Origin: Panax quinquefolius
Lineage: Eukaryota; Streptophyta; Magnoliopsida; Apiales; Araliaceae
Assembly: GCA_020205615.1 (NCBI GenBank)
Contig: CM035167.1
Span: forward strand, 58,983,023 to 59,047,022
DNA: 64,000 bases
Direction of reading: 5' to 3'
Positions 47,531-60,270 of the stretch are shown here, piece after piece (the stretch's first letter is position 1; each line of letters begins with the position of its first letter). The translations under genes and the position numbers were made by a program. Below the pieces are notes generated by a model, which searched no databases, was not told where the DNA came from, and was given only the letters and a program-made list of their open reading frames with translations.

Positions 47531-49626
47531 GATGGCCATTGGCTTCGTAACTACTTCGTTATAAGTCCGAATTGGCTCATTCAAGAGCCTACGATTCACA
47601 AATCACGTACTCTACGTGTTCATACAATAATTTTATCTATTCGACTTAGTTTGCAAAAATTTTACCTATTAGTCCATTTTAAATGAAAACGATAAACGTT
47701 CGTGAACATTCAACGCTCGTTTCTTCGTTCTAAGTCGGAATCCGGCAATTTTCGAGTCTACAACTCTATAATACCAAATACGACTTGTCTCCATTGAAAA
47801 CCAACATTTCTGAGTTCAAATACAAAATACGACTTCCATTCTGAGAATTTCACGAATTCGACGATCGTCGTCTAATCGTGTGAATTCGCTAAAAACTTCA
47901 AGCATTTGAGATTTTAAACCATTTTACTTGGATTCAATCCATTATACTATCATCTTGACATACATGCTTCGTTAACTTATATTCATGATAAGTTATTACC
48001 TATTCTTGATGATTTTGCAACTTAGTAAAGTATAAAATACTTATATTTCCATTTCATGACTTATGTCTTATTTTCATATGACTTATTAATGAGTTAAGTC
48101 CTTTAATCATTATTCTTACATCTTATTAATCATTCTAATTTTATTAATGTAAACATATTACAAATTCTTATACTTTCATTATAAGTTCATAACTTATTTA
48201 CGAATGAATTTCTTATTCATGACTTATCCAGCTTATTAAGACTTAAGCCCTTTGATTCATTATTCCAACCTCTTCTTAGCATGCTTGTTCTACCAATACC
48301 CCCTTCTCTATCAATGGAAGAGAGAAAGAAACATGGTTTAAGATCACTTACTTTTGAATAACACTTGGTAAATCTTTAATCTCCTTCTAGATTCTTAAAC
48401 TTCAAAGGTTAACTTGCTAGCTTGTTCTCACTTACTCTCTCTAACCAATAAGCTATAAGTTATTAGTGGAAAATCTAACAAAGGAAGTCTAGCTTTATAT
48501 GTGCTTATTCTCTCTACCCAATAAGCTCTCAACTTATAAGTGGGATGAAATGAACAACACACAAAATGAAAGGCAAGCTTGCTATTTATAGGAAATCCTA
48601 GATGATTGTATAATGTTCATAAGGCCACTCCACCTCCTTACTATTCCTAACTTAGGCATTAAGTAAACTTGCTCTCTAAATAAATTACTTGGCCATCACA
48701 ACACTTAGCCCTTAAGTTATCTTGCTCCCCACACTTTTTGCTTAGCCATTAAGCTACTTGTTTATCACTTAAGCACTTTGTGTGCTCACCACACTTACTT
48801 AGCCTCTAAGTTTACTTGTTTACCACCTCGATCACCCATGGTTTTTGCTCCATGGGTTTAAACTATCTCATAACCCATCGGTTCTTACTTTGAGCTTTAG
48901 CTTAATTAACTTAACTTACTAATTTTGGGCTTACATTAATTTACTTTGGGCTTTACATTACAAATCCTTAGTTTGCTTATTAATTCTATCGGACTTAACC
49001 AATAAATCATATCGACTTTAATACTTCCTACACAATCCTACCAATTCATTTCTTTTGGCTTAAAGCCTTTTAACGATAATCTACGTTATAATTCTCGTAT
49101 TTCTAACTCAGATACTAATTCAACATATACGACATACCATAATTCATACGTACTCGGTTTAATACCCGGTATCATACTCGTATTCATTACTCATATAATA
49201 CCTACGTAGTATACGATCATCGCTTAATTCATTTATCACATTACATTTCCTTCTCGTAAATCATTTTCCTTAAACGTTAGGTTTTAAGTCCACAGGAGAA
49301 ATATTATATTTTCCATAACTGAAATATTATTAGATATTCCATCACACCTCGATATTCTATCATTACGTATTTCTCGAAAGTTCAAAAATAATTCCCGAGT
49401 AGAACTGCGTGAATAGTGTTTTTTAGAAAATTTCTCGGAAAGCTTTTATTTTCGTCTTTGAAATTCAAACACTTAAATTCTACCACGTAGCCAAAATACT
49501 ACGACGTTCTGATATGTTTAGGTCATATAACGACCTTCGATTAGCTTGCTCCATAAATAATCAATTAAATTCATTTAATAAAAAAAAAATTCAATTCTCA
49601 AAAATTCGATTTTCTCGGGCGTTACA
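47531..49626 (-). repeat. LTR-B' copy 1, truncated
   Basis: Ends GGGCGTTACA (reverse of TGTAACGCCC) before a reversed polypurine tract. It matches 54720-56799 closely, with an offset of about 7.17 kb. It lacks the roughly 1.6 kb nearest the LTR 3' end. A reversed TATA box lies at 48582-48589. Confidence 0.85.
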
Positions 49627-51050
49627 TTCTTCCCTCCTTATAAGGATTCTGTCCCCAGAATCTCGCTAATAATACCTACACCACAGAGGAAAATTTTTCC
49701 TTTATTTTAGTCTCGAGTTCCCGCAATGCTTCTTCGACATTGGGGTTCTTTCATTTCACCTTCACCGAAGGTATTATCTTCTCTCACATGACTTATCACT
49801 TTCTATCAACAATTTGAATTGGATGTTAAACACTTAATAACACATTACGATATCTTCCGTTTATTAGCTCTTCTTTTAACGTTAAACTTATTTGGAACTC
49901 AAATTCCTCCCTCAAAATAAGACTATACTTAGTCTTTTACTTATCCTGCCTCATCTTCTTCATTCGCTTGCATCCCTAATTACTTAGTTGTACCTACTTA
50001 ACTCGTTCCATTATCATGGATTGAGTCTACCTTTTGAATAACAATTCTACTCCTTTATTCCGTAATTTAACTTCTAACTCCATGCTTGCCATCTCCGTTG
50101 TTAACTCCTTCTGAGTTGCTAACATCGATAGCTTTTCCTTACCCTTCATACTTAACGCCGCCGCTTTCTCACGCTCACCTTCCTTGAATGATATAAGATA
50201 TCATAGTCCTCCCCTATCAGATATTCAACTTTTCCCGTGTGAAGATATATTTCAGACTCTTAAAGTCCGTGTATATCTCACACTTCTCCCCGTATAAATA
50301 CTATCTTCAGATTGTTAATTCAAAAACTACAACTGCCAATTCTAGATCATAAGTAGGATAGACCTCCTCATAATCCTCTAACTGGCCTGAGGCATACACA
50401 ATGACATTGCCATGCTATAAGAGCACACAATCATGTCATCTATGCGAACATCGAGATACACTACAAAATTACCCGTATCATCTGATAAAGACAATACAGG
50501 TGCCGCAATTAACCTTTCTCTTAAATCTCGTGGACGCTTAATGGTACCTCCTCCTCTTCTTTCTTACTTCCAACCGACTATACCCCGTACACAAATCTAT
50601 CTTTGGAAAAATTCTTTGCCCCCTCTCAACTGACCAAATAGATCATCAATCCTGGGCCATGGGTATTTATTATTAACTACTAACTTATTCCTCCTACGAT
50701 TGTCGATACGCAACCGTAACGACTCCTCCTCTTCCTTAACACCAACCTAACTTGTGTCATGGTTAGACAATAATAATGTCGCGGTATTTTATTACCGTAA
50801 TTTACTACCTTAGATTTTTTGAGAAAACTAAAGGTTCAAACTTTTCTTATAACAATTTATTATAATTCTATGGTTAATCAACCCATTCATACCGAGAATT
50901 TCCTCAAATCCTCTCGACATTAATCGAAACTTATCTACCGATACTTGCTTACTTCTATTATTCATGAAACCATTTCCACGAATATAATTAACGAAAATTA
51001 GTCCTTCCCCCTCTATCTTAATGTTTTAAAGGTATTTATAATCCCTTCCA
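49627..51050 (-). pseudogene. B' pol remnant, copy 1 (multiply deleted)
   Basis: On the reverse strand, starting near 51050, protease C-terminal residues (ILGMNGLINH) are followed by an RT fragment (SLRLRIDNRRRNKL, then NNKYPWPRIDDLF). The sequence then jumps directly to RNase H (APVLSLSDDTGNFVVY), a DYDILYH block near 50200, a short integrase N-terminal piece, and finally the chromodomain-like end KNPNVEEALRELETK near 49740. The RT palm, the integrase core and most of the integrase C-terminus are absent. A reversed polypurine tract TTCTTCCCTCCTTATAAGG lies at 49627-49645. It is clearly nonfunctional. Confidence 0.8.
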
Positions 51051-51916
51051 GACAGACTCCTAGATAAGTCTTTCCACACATCTTACTCACCTCGATCCTT
51101 CACTTAGGATCCCCTTGTCCCAATTCAGTATTCCCGGAGTAAAATTTTTTTTTGTCTCTTTGGAATACTGCCACTACCATTCTCTACCTTGGTTCCTCCC
51201 TCCCACTTGCTCTCATCTTTTCCCTCTTTGTGGTATTGAGTCTACAACTCACTATTACATTATGCTATAATCACCTTCTCCAGAATGATCCCAGAGGAAA
51301 CACTCTAGATCACCAAAATCCCACTATAGAGCTGTGGTTTCAGTGCCCCGCCCAACCTACGAGCCTTCACCTCCTCCGTGTCCACTTGATGTGAAACAAA
51401 CCTTGCCAATTCATTCAATTTGGTCGCAGATCGGGAAATATCATATCCCCTTGCTTAAGTTCTAAGAATTCAATCTCTATCCTCCTCACATATTTGTAGG
51501 GAAATAATTCTCAAAGAAAACCTTCTTGAATTGTTTCCACGCTATCAAGATCTGCTCTAACCCCACCGGTGAGCCTTCTACCAAAAGTTGTCTTCACTCT
51601 TCTCTCATATAAGTCGCAAAAGAAGTCTTTCGCGCCTCACCTACGCTTGTAATAACAAATGCCTTCTATCTCTCCTTTACACATATTTGGCTTCTAATGG
51701 GTCCGTCGTTCCTTTGAACTCCGGCAGACCTATGCTTTTAAACTCTTTAAAGGTAATCGTTCTAGCTACCTTAGGTTCTGCGGTACTCTAACCCCGGTGT
51801 GGTTAAATGCAGTTGTTAATAACTTAACGAACTCTTGCATAGGGTTGTTCAAACCCCCCTTGATTATCCTTACGTGATTCCACTTCTTGATTACGTTATC
51901 TTCTCCTAGGCGGCAT
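51051..51916 (-). pseudogene. B' gag remnant
   Basis: On the reverse strand the start is ATG 51916 in an ATGCCGCCTAGGAG context, matching other family gag starts. Scattered capsid blocks follow. A first zinc-knuckle piece, near CGKTYLGVCLEG, lies at about 51050-51095, where it is fused by deletion to protease C-terminal sequence. Many frame breaks. Confidence 0.6.
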
Positions 51917-52164
51917 TATTCAGATTAAATAAATAAAATATCATTATTATCTATTTACTTACTTCGTTATTATTCGTCGTATACCAAGTCACACCATAAC
52001 AAATCATTTCAATAAAAACTTCATTATATTCATATGCTTCTTCATAGTCTGAAACTATTTACAATTTGCGTTCATAGCCAAAAGCTATTACATTTTTATT
52101 CCAAAATAGTACCTCACAAAAGTTGAGGTTTACAAAAGACTACCCTGTTATACAAAAGAGGGTT
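51917..52164 (-). other. Spacer between B' gag and extra ORF
   Basis: AT-rich, noncoding, equivalent to 40120-40433 in element B. No motif recognised. Confidence 0.4.
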
Positions 52165-52860
52165 TTATGTCACTACACACATACTTATAACTTTAGATTT
52201 CTCATAATGCATAATAGCATCATCGTGTTTCTCATTCGCAATCATCGCTACAGTATCCCGACTAATAGTATGTCGAGTCTGTCCTGACTCATTGGAATAA
52301 CAAGCAACCTTCAGCTTGAAATCCTTATGAGCGCTCTCATAGATGTAAGACATCCGAGCTATCTTTCGGTCCTTCTCCCCAAGTTCTCTACGAAGCTCAT
52401 TGGCCTCTGCCTTATAATTCCTAGCCTGCTCTGCCATAAGCACCTGCTTATCGTGCTCTAACTCAAAATCTGCTTCTGCAGACATCTTAGCTTCATGGAG
52501 ATAACTAATCTCTTCACTCGATTCTCGCATAACCGCACTCCAGCTTGCACATTCTGTCACAGTTACCGCCAGATACAATGCTTCCATTGCATCTGGAGGT
52601 GATGACTCCAGTGTAGGTACCACTGTAGTAATCGATGTTACCTCTCTTTCTTCCTCCCCATCATTCATCATACTCAGGTATGATGTTATATCCATCTCTC
52701 CCTCAGAGTAGTCTTCCTCAGAAAAGTACTCCTCTCTCTCCGACTCCTCTAGAATCACTAATGGTACCTCCGCCACTGGCATAGGTATAGGCTCTACTTG
52801 GTTTACAAGCTCTTCGTTCACCGTGTGTATATCTCTATACATCAAACTATCGATCGACAT
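52165..52860 (-). CDS. B' extra ORF upstream of gag (acidic/coiled-coil protein), open
   Basis: An uninterrupted frame of 231 codons from ATG 52860 (MSIDSLMYRDIH) to 52165. I choose this ATG rather than an in-frame one 54 bp upstream because the element-B and C versions also start M-S directly after a TTGTAGG or TTGTCAGG acceptor-like word. The N-terminal third is acidic (EESEREEYFSEEDYSEGEMD, about residues 40-60). The middle and C-terminal parts are Glu/Lys/Ala-rich with a probable coiled coil (about residues 110-175) ending EKDRKIARMSYIYESAHKDF, the block shared with element B. No signal peptide, membrane segment or enzymatic motif. Being open in an otherwise ruined element is notable, though it may be chance. 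Function unknown. Confidence 0.6.
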   Translation of the reverse strand: MSIDSLMYRDIHTVNEELVNQVEPIPMPVAEVPLVILEESEREEYFSEEDYSEGEMDITSYLSMMNDGEEEREVTSITTVVPTLESSPPDAMEALYLAVTVTECASWSAVMRESSEEISYLHEAKMSAEADFELEHDKQVLMAEQARNYKAEANELRRELGEKDRKIARMSYIYESAHKDFKLKVACYSNESGQTRHTISRDTVAMIANEKHDDAIMHYEKSKVISMCVVT

Positions 52861-53095
52861 CCTACAATAACACATAACTTGTTGATTAGTACATAACAAA
52901 TAGTATAAGCACAAATCACATTTAATTTATTTAGGGTTACTTTCCATCTTTTAAATCTTTTGATACTGAGTTTCCTCAATACCTTATTAACTCATTCGAC
53001 TCAAGTAAAGCTCAAGTTTTTCTTCCTTCGGACTTTTCTTCCTTAACAAGGTTATGAGCCTAAGGTCCTTCCCCCCTTAAGTTTTATAACCTACT

Positions 53096-53107
53096 GCTTT
53101 GATACCA
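53096..53107 (-). promoter_or_regulatory. Primer binding site of B' copy
   Basis: Reverse strand TGGTATCAAAGC, identical to element B, two bases from the LTR end at 53110. Confidence 0.85.
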
Positions 53108-53109
53108 AC

Positions 53110-56100
53110 TGTGACGCCCCCAAATCCGGGTCTCTTTCAACCCTACAGATGGTACTCCACGGTGCTACAGTTCACACAAACATTCAATTGAAAAAGCCTC
53201 AAAAGAACGAATCTATCTTATATATATTCCAAAACAATACTAACATTCCCCAGGTTCTTTATAATCGTTACATTTGTTCTTGTCATAATATCAAATATTA
53301 TTATTAAAAACTTATACTATTACATAGGTACACTACAAGTTCGCTTTAGCCTTCACTTTATCCTTGTCGAATCCTTTGGTCATATCGTCTAAGCTGCAAT
53401 CATATGGTTCAAGCAAGTGTGAGCATAACAAGCTCATCAAGTACAACAATTTCATTTTTAAAAGCATGCTTGAAACATATGAATCGTATATCTTCAATAA
53501 CTGGATGATAGTTACAAAGTTATATCAATAATTCAAAATAGCTTTCCTTTTCCTTCAAAACATTTTACAATAATAATATTCATTAATTCTAGTTCAAGAC
53601 GTGAACGTCTTATAGTTTCTTTGAAAAGGACAACCCGGCACGAAGTCCGTAAGTCCGGCATATCTTACGAGCACTTCTAGGTGATCAGCCTATAGTACTC
53701 TATGTTGATCAACACTACATCCATTAAACGTGTGTACGTTTAATTTGTGGCAACCTCACGTGCCCATCGAATACTCGATGAAAATATATTTGTTTATTCA
53801 TAATCAGGCTTACCTTGAATCTGTACCAATTAGTTGGCGTAGGATAGAGTTAGCAATTCTATATTGAAAGACTTGTAAACAGTTCAATCAATCTATCAAG
53901 ATTAGTCTAGCCGAGCTAAAACTGGCATCGACTCTTTCTTAAAAACCATACACGCATCTCATAATTTGAATCATTTGAAAACCTGGCTAACACGAAGGTT
54001 AGACAAGCATTTAGGAAAACATGCCTTCTACGTCTGCTACAGTATAATTACGTTTCCTTTGAGACTTTACAGTCTCTACAACACATAATCACATAACATA
54101 CCACATTAGGTCCTGAATGAACATACTTGGTTCCTAAAGAATCTTACCCTTCTTCTCAATCTAATCCCGTATTAGATTTGTTATTTATTGGTTCCGGCTT
54201 TCCGTCATTCTTTTACATCGTCCTTACCAACTCCGTTCTCTTATAATACTTAAGTGAAATTATTTCATTAATACAACTCGGTTTGAGTTAAGTGTCCTTC
54301 ATCGCGGCTTACTAACTTTATTATTAATCGAAGCTCGATCGTCATTGGTTTAGGACTTATCTCACATCATTTGCATTTATCTTCAATTGACTTATTTTAA
54401 CCATAAGTGATCTTATTTGGGGTTTAATCATGACTTAACCATGTTTTAACCCTAGGGTCGGCAATCGCAGTTCATATCTACTTTCTTTCTTCTTTGTTTA
54501 AGTGTCATAATGTCATGTACACGCCTTAGAATCAAAAGATCGACTCGGCATTGTAGCGCTAAAGTTCTCATGTTATCTGTTACATGCGCGACGTGAACTA
54601 ATAGGGGCTGAGGCTTGCTTTGGCGCTGTGGCGCTAGCTAATTGGCTTGGAGTCGCACCGCGGCGCGGACTCTGTGCCACAGACAATTTTGACAGATTTT
54701 TCATTATGTGAGTTTTCTGCTTCGTAACTTCTTCGTTATAAGTCTGAATTGGCTCATTCAAGAGCCTACGGTTCACAAATCACGTACTCTACGTGTTTAT
54801 GCAAGAATTTTACCTATTCGACTTTGTTTGCTAAAATTTCACCTATTAGTCCATTTTTAATAAAAACGATAAACGTTCGTGAACGTTCAACGCTCGTTTC
54901 TTCGTTCTAAGTCAGAATCTGACCATTTTTGAGTCCGCAACTCTATAATGACAAATACGACTTGTCTCTATTGAAAACCGATGTTTCAAAGCTCAATATC
55001 AAAATTCGACTTCCATTCCGAGAATTTCACGAATTCGACGATCGTCGTCTAATCGTGTGAATTCCGGCAAAACTTCGTTACTTGAGATTTTTAAACCATT
55101 TCACTTGGATTCAATCCATTATACTATCATCTTAACATACATGCTTCGTTAACATATATTCATGATAAGTTATTACATATTCCTAATGATTTTGCAACTT
55201 ATTAAAGTATAAAATACTTATATTTCTATTTCATGACTTATGTCTTATTTTCATATTACTTATTAATGAGTTAAGTCCTTTAGTCATTATTCTTACATCT
55301 TATTAATCATACTAATTTTATTAATGTAAACATGTTACAAATTCTTATACTTTCATTATAAGTTCATAACTTATTTACGAATGAATTTCTTATTCATGAC
55401 TTATCCGACTTATTAAGACTTAAGCCCTTTGATTCATTATTCCAACCTCTTCTTAGCATGCTTGTTCTACCAATAGCCCCTTCTCTATCAATGGAAGAGA
55501 GAAAGAAACATGGTTTAAGATCACTTACTTTTGAATAACACTTGGTAAATCTTTAAGCTTCTTCTTGATTCTTGAACTTCAAAGGTTAACTTGCTAGCTT
55601 ATTCTCACTTACTCTCTCTAACCAATAAGCTATAAGTTATTGGTGGAAAATCTAACAAAGGAAGTCTAGCTTTATATGTGCTTATTCTCTCTACCCAATA
55701 AGCTCTCAACTTATAAGTGGGATGAAATGAACAACACACAAAATGAAAGGCAAGCTTGCTATTTATAGGAAATCCTAGATGAGGGTATAATGTTCATAAG
55801 GCCACTCCACCTCCTTACTATTCCTAACTTAGGCATTAAGTAAACTTGCTCTCCAAATAAATTACTTGGCCATCACAACACTTAGCCCTTAAGTTATCTT
55901 GCTCCCCACACTTTTTGCTTAGCCATTAAGCTACTTGTTTATCACTTAAGCACTTTGTGTGCTCACCACACTTACTTAGCCTCTAAGTTTACTTGTTTAC
56001 CACCTTGGATCACCCATGGTTTGCTCCATGGGTTTAAACTATCTCATAACCCATTGGTTCTTACTTTGAGCTTTAGCTTAATTAACTTAACTTACTAATT

Positions 56101-56799
56101 TTGGGCTTACATTAATTTACTTTGGGCTTTACATTACAAATCCTTAGGCTTGCTTATTAATTCTATTGGACTTAACCAATAAATCATATTGGACTTTAAT
56201 ACTTCCTACACAATCCTACCAATTCATTCTTTTGCTTAAAGCCTTTTAACGATAATCTACATATAATTCTCGATTCTAACTCGTATACTAATTCAACATA
56301 TACTACATACCATAATTCATACATACTCAGATAATAATTCCGTATCATACTCAGATTCATTACTCATATAATACCTACGTAGTATACGATCATCGCTAAT
56401 TCATTTATCACATTACATTTCCTTCTCGTAAATCATTTTCCTTAAACGTTAGGTTTTAAGTCCACAGGCGAAATATTACATTTTCCATAACTGAAATATT
56501 ATTAGATATTCCATCACACCTCGATATTCTATCATTACGTATTTCTCGGAAGTTCAAAAATAATTCCCGAGCAGAAATGCGTGAATAGTGTTTATCGGAA
56601 AATTTCCCGGAAAGCTTTTATTTTTGTCTTGGAAATTCAAACACTTAAATTCTACCATGTAGCCAAAATACTACGATGTTCTGATATGTTTAGTTCATAT
56701 AACGACCTTCGATTACCTTGCTCCATAAATAATCAATTAAATTCATTTAATAAAAATAAAAATTTAATTCTCGAAAATTCGATTTTCTCGGGCGTTACA
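53110..56799 (-). repeat. LTR-B' copy 2, complete
   Basis: A 3690-bp LTR, TGTGACGCCCCC (reverse end) to GGGCGTTACA (reverse start). It lies between two internal domains: a PBS adjoins its left side and a polypurine tract (56800-56818) its right side. One LTR therefore serves as 3' LTR for the upstream unit and 5' LTR for the downstream unit. It contains the GC-rich block (54550-54670), a reversed TATA box (55760-55767) and the CCATGG palindrome (about 56016-56032). Confidence 0.92.
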
Positions 56800-58217
56800 T
56801 TCTTCCCTCCTTATAAGGATTCTGTCCCCAGAATCTCGCTAATAATACCTACACCACAGAGGAAAATTTTTCCTTTATTTTAGTTTCGGGTTTCCACAAT
56901 GCTTTTTCGACATTGGGGTTCATTCATTTCACCTTCACCGAAGGTATTATCTTCTCTCACATGACTTAATACTTTCTATCAATAATTTGAATTGGATGTT
57001 AAACACTTAATAACACATTACGATATCTTCCTTTTATTAGCTCTTCTTTTAACGTTAAACTTATTTGGAACTCAAATTCCTCCCTCAAAATAAGACTATA
57101 CTTAGTCTTCTACTTATCCTGCCTCATCTTCTTCATTCGCTTGCATCCCTCATTACTTAGTTGTACCTAATTAACTCGTTCCATTATCGTGGATTGAGTC
57201 TACGTTTTGAATAACAATTCTACCCCTTCATTCCGTAATTTAACTTCTAACTCCATGCTTGCCATCTCCGTTGTTAACTCTTTCTGAGTTGCTAACATCG
57301 ATAGCTTTTCCTTACCCTTCATACTTAACGCGTTGGTTTCTACGTCTACCTTCCTTGAATGATATAAGATATCATAGTCCTCCCCTCATCGATATTCAAC
57401 TTTTCCTGTGTGAAGATATATTTCAGACTCTTAAAGTCCGTGTATATCTCACACTTCTCCCCGTATAAATACTATCTTCAGATTGTTAATTCAAAAACTA
57501 CAACTGCCAATTATAGATCATAAGTAGGATAGATCTCCTCATAATCCTCTAACTGGCGTGAGGCATACACAATGACATTGCCATGCTATAAGAGCACACA
57601 ATCATGTCATCTATGCGAACATCGAGATACACTACAAAATTGCCCGTATCATCCGATAAAGACAATACAGGTGCCGCAATTAACCTTTCTCTTAAATCCT
57701 GTGACGTTAATTGTACCTCCTCTTTCTTTCTTACTTCCAACCGACTATACCCCGTACACAAATCTATCTTTGGAAAAATTCTTTACCCCCTCTCAACTGA
57801 CCAAATAGATCATCGATCCTGGGCCATGGGTATTTATTATTAACTACTAACTTATTCCTCCTACGATAGTCAATACGCAACCGTAACGACTCCTCCTCTT
57901 CCTTAACACCAACCTAACTTGTGTCATGGTTCGACAATAATAATTTCGCGGTATTTTATTACCGTAATTTACAACCTTAGATTTTCTGAGAAAACTAAAG
58001 GTTCACACTTTTCTTATAACAATTTATTATAATTCTATGGTTAATCAACCCATTCATACCGAGAATTTCCTCAAATCCTCTCGACATTAATCAAAACTTA
58101 TCTACCGATACTTGCTTACTTCTATTATTCATGAAACCATTTCCACGAATATAATTAACGAAAATTAATCCCTCCTCCTCTATCTTAATGTTTTAAAGGT
58201 ATTTATAATCCCTTCCA
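56800..58217 (-). pseudogene. B' pol remnant, copy 2
   Basis: Nearly identical to 49627-51050, with the same protease/RT/RNase H/integrase deletions and only scattered small changes. At its upstream end (58210-58217) it is joined, through the short word TGGAAGGG, to family-C gag instead of B' gag. Confidence 0.85.
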
Positions 58218-58982
58218 CCTTTTCTTCTGATTGAAATTTCCACCTCCTGTATCACTTCCACTGGCCTTGTTATTAATTTCACTTTCACACTTCTTCTTCT
58301 TCTGATCTTGATTGTACTTGGTCACCGCATCGCTTCCTCCTTCAGCGAGGATGGCCTTTTCCAGTCCAGCAAACGTGTTTAGCTGAAACATTGATACCTT
58401 ACTGTACACCCAAGGCTTTAGTCCTTGTTCGAATCTTCTGGCTTTTCTTTCGTCAGTGTGTACTTGATACGGGGCGAACCTCTCTAACTCGTTGAATTTA
58501 GCCGCGTAGTCATGTACACTCTTGTTTCCCTGCTTCAGTTCCAGAAATTGAACCTCCATCTGGTTCTGTGAACTAGTTGGGAAATATATTTCGAAAAACA
58601 TCTCTTTAAATCTCTCCCACGTAATTACACCTTCACCTCCTCGCACTTTGTTTGCTTGCCACCAGTAGCTAGCCTCAGACTTCAGCATAAACGTTGCAAA
58701 AGCGGTCTTCTGGTCTTCTCTAATCATAGCAACATCGAAAACCTTCTCCATTTCCATAACCCACGTTTGAGCCTCGATTTGGTTTATGGAACCTTTGAAC
58801 TCTGGCGGTCCCACTGCCTTGAAATCTTTAAACGTTGTGTTTGGTGGAGCTTGAGGTTGATTATTCATGGCTCTAGTCAGTAAGTTCACTAACTGCTGAA
58901 CGGGATTAACGTTGGCATTATTGTTATTATTGGTTCACTCTTCCTGAGCCGGTTGATGTTGTTGTCTTCTCCTTGGCAGCAT
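58203..58982 (-). pseudogene. Family-C gag, nearly open, truncated before zinc knuckles
   Basis: Reverse-strand frame from ATG 58982 (MLPRRRQQHQ) to a stop at 58203, about 259 codons, with one in-frame TGA at 58937-58935. From the next ATG (58889), 228 codons are open. It is the best-preserved capsid domain in the window: TFKDFKAVGPPEFKGS, EAQTWVMEMEKVFDVA, FMLKSEASYWWQANK, TWERFKEMFFEIYFP, MEVQFLELKQGN, FNELERFAPYQV, ARRFEQGLKPWVYS. It belongs to the retrotransposon gag family and forms the particle shell. The last residues (QKKRWKGL) run across the recombination junction near 58217, so the CCHC knuckles are lost. It was used here to judge ancestral residues in element B. Confidence 0.88.
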
Positions 58983-59274
58983 TTTTCTGTTAAATAAACG
59001 CTTATTAGAACTTTATTTATTTCTCTAAATAGTTAAGGCATTACTGAACAATTTAACATATTCATTTAACACATCATCTCAAACAACTTGATATATTTTC
59101 ATTCAAATCAAAAGTTTTAACATTAAACGATAGCATAACTGCTATTTACATCAACTATCCTGGAATAAAGAATCCACAGGATTAAACATTCAAATATTCT
59201 TTCGTTCATAAACACATCAGAATTTACATCTAAATACTAATTAAGTTCTTTACAAAATTAAGCAAATCATATCA

Positions 59275-60053
59275 CTATCTGTCAAGGTACTGATTAGCCT
59301 TGCTACGCTCCTCTTCTAAGATGCGATACATCATCCTACGATCCATCATGTACAATGGTAGACCTTCGAACTGGATTGGGTACCTCAAAACTCGATCTTG
59401 GGTCTCATTCATTGCCTTGTTAAGTGTAGAATATGTCTCCCCAATCTTCGCCTTCTTTGCACGACCATCATCTTCTCGCATCGATCACCGACGTGATTCT
59501 CTTACCCAACATTCCTCTGCTATTTTTTAGTCTTTCGAGAGGTTTCCTTCACTTCCTTCTTCGCTTATCTCCTGGCCTTATCTTCTGGTTTGACCTTTCT
59601 CATGGACCAAATCCCATTCTACATTTCCCAACGTGAGTGAAGAGTCGAAATCTCCCTCTCCTTCTCCTTTAGAGTAATCAGTTGAATAACCGCTCGCTTA
59701 GTCAAATCCTAGACCTCGTCTCTCAACTTTCTACATTACTATCAGATAACGTGTCATACATCTCAAAGATCAACTGCATTGTCGTGTGGTAACTCCTCTT
59801 CTTCCTCTTCATCTTCCTCAACAAATTCCTCCTCAGGATCATCCTCAGGATCAGTCTCCGGTTCATGCTCCTGACCCACCACAGTGATCAATGGAGATGA
59901 CTCCCTCTGTACCAACTGTTCCCTAACGACATGAATGTCTCTGGGCTCCTCCTCTGTTGGTACTATAGGTACACGGGGTTCCTCCTCAGTAGGTACTATA
60001 GGTACACGAGGTTCTTCCTCCCCAGCTTGACTAGCTTCTCCAATATTCGACAT
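59275..60053 (-). pseudogene. Family-C extra ORF upstream of gag, broken
   Basis: Starts at ATG 60053 (MSNIGEASQAGE) after a TTGTCAG acceptor-like word. It contains an 11-residue repeat based on EEPRVPIVPTE (three related units, about residues 13-38) and a very acidic segment (residues about 67-90, mostly Glu/Asp). A stop falls at 59763. Further stops and shifts follow. A related-looking tail is open at 59481-59275 (68 codons, MREDDGRAKKAKIGE to a C-terminal ILEEERSKANQYLDR). Its position, acidic start and start context match the B and B' extra ORFs. The sequence is strongly diverged and the shared RMSYIY block is not seen, apart from a weak MMYRILEEE. Confidence 0.55.
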
Positions 60054-60256
60054 CCTGACAACAAAATTTTAAGTTTTAGTTATTAAGTAGTATCATCTAA
60101 CGCATACTTTAACACAAACACATAAGGTCTTTTATTATCTTCAATGAATTACAGAAATTAATTTCTTATAACTCGATAAGAGTTTTCCATCACTATCTTC
60201 TTTCTATAAGGCTACTACCTAAGGTTGTTCCTTCCACCTAAGGTTCATAACCTATA

Positions 60257-60268
60257 GCTTTGATACTA
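60257..60268 (-). promoter_or_regulatory. Primer binding site of family C
   Basis: Reverse strand TAGTATCAAAGC, two changes from the initiator-Met consensus, next to LTR-C. Confidence 0.7.
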
Positions 60269-60270
60269 AC

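Noticed and set aside
51152..51394. 80-codon forward frame
   Set aside because: It lies opposite B' gag remnants, has no motif, and is a chance frame.
57259..57843. Several 69-79-codon forward frames
   Set aside because: They are the opposite strand of the duplicated B' RNase H and RT remnants.
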